Positions 63,926 to 64,000 of a stretch of 64,000 nt of DNA are shown here, in pieces. How positions within the stretch are numbered: position 1 is the first letter of the stretch; the number at the start of each line of letters is the position of its first letter. The position numbers were made by a program, and so were the translations under genes. Location: contig NC_085126.1 in NCBI RefSeq assembly GCF_030269925.1, forward strand, positions 7,380,501 through 7,444,500, read 5' to 3'. Origin of the DNA: Bombyx mori. Taxonomy: Eukaryota > Arthropoda > Insecta > Lepidoptera > Bombycidae. Under the pieces are notes generated by a model. The model did no database searches. It saw nothing but the letters and a program-made list of their open reading frames with translations, and was not told the origin of the DNA.

Positions 63926-64000
63926 TCTATACTAATATATAAATCTACAGTGATTTTTACGGATGTTCCGTTATAACTACTGAACCGTGCATCCGATTGA
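63926..64000 (+). mobile_element. Helitron H3, start only
   Basis: TCTATACTAATATATAAATC and TTACGGATGTTCCGTTATAAC; runs off the window. Confidence 0.6.

Overview
The window is lepidopteran nuclear DNA, almost certainly from a silkworm (Bombyx mori or a close relative). It is AT-rich with GC-rich exons, and it is crowded with Bm1-type SINEs, a second tRNA-headed SINE family, Lep1-like Helitrons and jockey-, RTE- and gypsy-type retroelements. Introns have GT/AG borders. There is no sign of bacterial gene organisation.

Layout. (1) About 1.1-10.3 kb, minus strand: seven exons of an SLC9C/sperm-NHE-type gene (exchanger domain, then the start of a voltage-sensor-like domain); the 3' end lies beyond base 1. 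(2) 11.4-15.6 kb, minus: a LINE of RTE type with two uninterrupted ORFs. (3) 17.4-20.6 kb, minus: a complete six-exon Orc6 gene (291 aa). (4) 21-25.6 kb: non-genic, with a Helitron and SINEs. (5) 25.669-32.204 kb, plus: a Ty3/gypsy element whose two 355-bp LTRs look identical and are flanked by a 4-bp direct repeat, but whose coding region is broken and lacks part of the integrase core. (6) 32.7-36.6 kb: nested DNA transposons. (7) 37.5-44.4 kb, plus: a complete seven-exon G-protein alpha-s paralogue (380 aa) with unusual residues. (8) 44.4-57.3 kb: mostly repeats, plus a candidate small two-exon gene behind two TATCGATA (DRE) motifs. (9) 57.4-62.4 kb, minus: the last four exons of a canonical G-alpha-s gene; its 5' exons lie beyond base 64000. 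(10) 62.6-64 kb: a LINE fragment, a 333-bp tandem duplication and a Helitron end.

The most interesting biology is the tail-to-tail pair of G-alpha-s genes. Exon lengths and phases are identical in the four exons visible in both. One copy keeps the canonical C-terminus; the other has substitutions in the C-terminal helix and a divergent N-terminus. Similarity between them is mosaic. Exon 4 with about 190 bp of upstream intron, and the middle of exon 6, are nearly identical, while neighbouring exons are clearly diverged, which suggests gene conversion. Repeats are nested several layers deep, so the insertion order can be read in places.

SINE-B is used below for the tRNA-headed SINE whose 3' end reads GGTGGGCTGTGAGCTCG followed by CACCCATCTAAGCAATAAA. 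MITE-A and MITE-B are working names for two inverted-repeat families. All positions and splice sites were read by eye. No alignment or database search was run.
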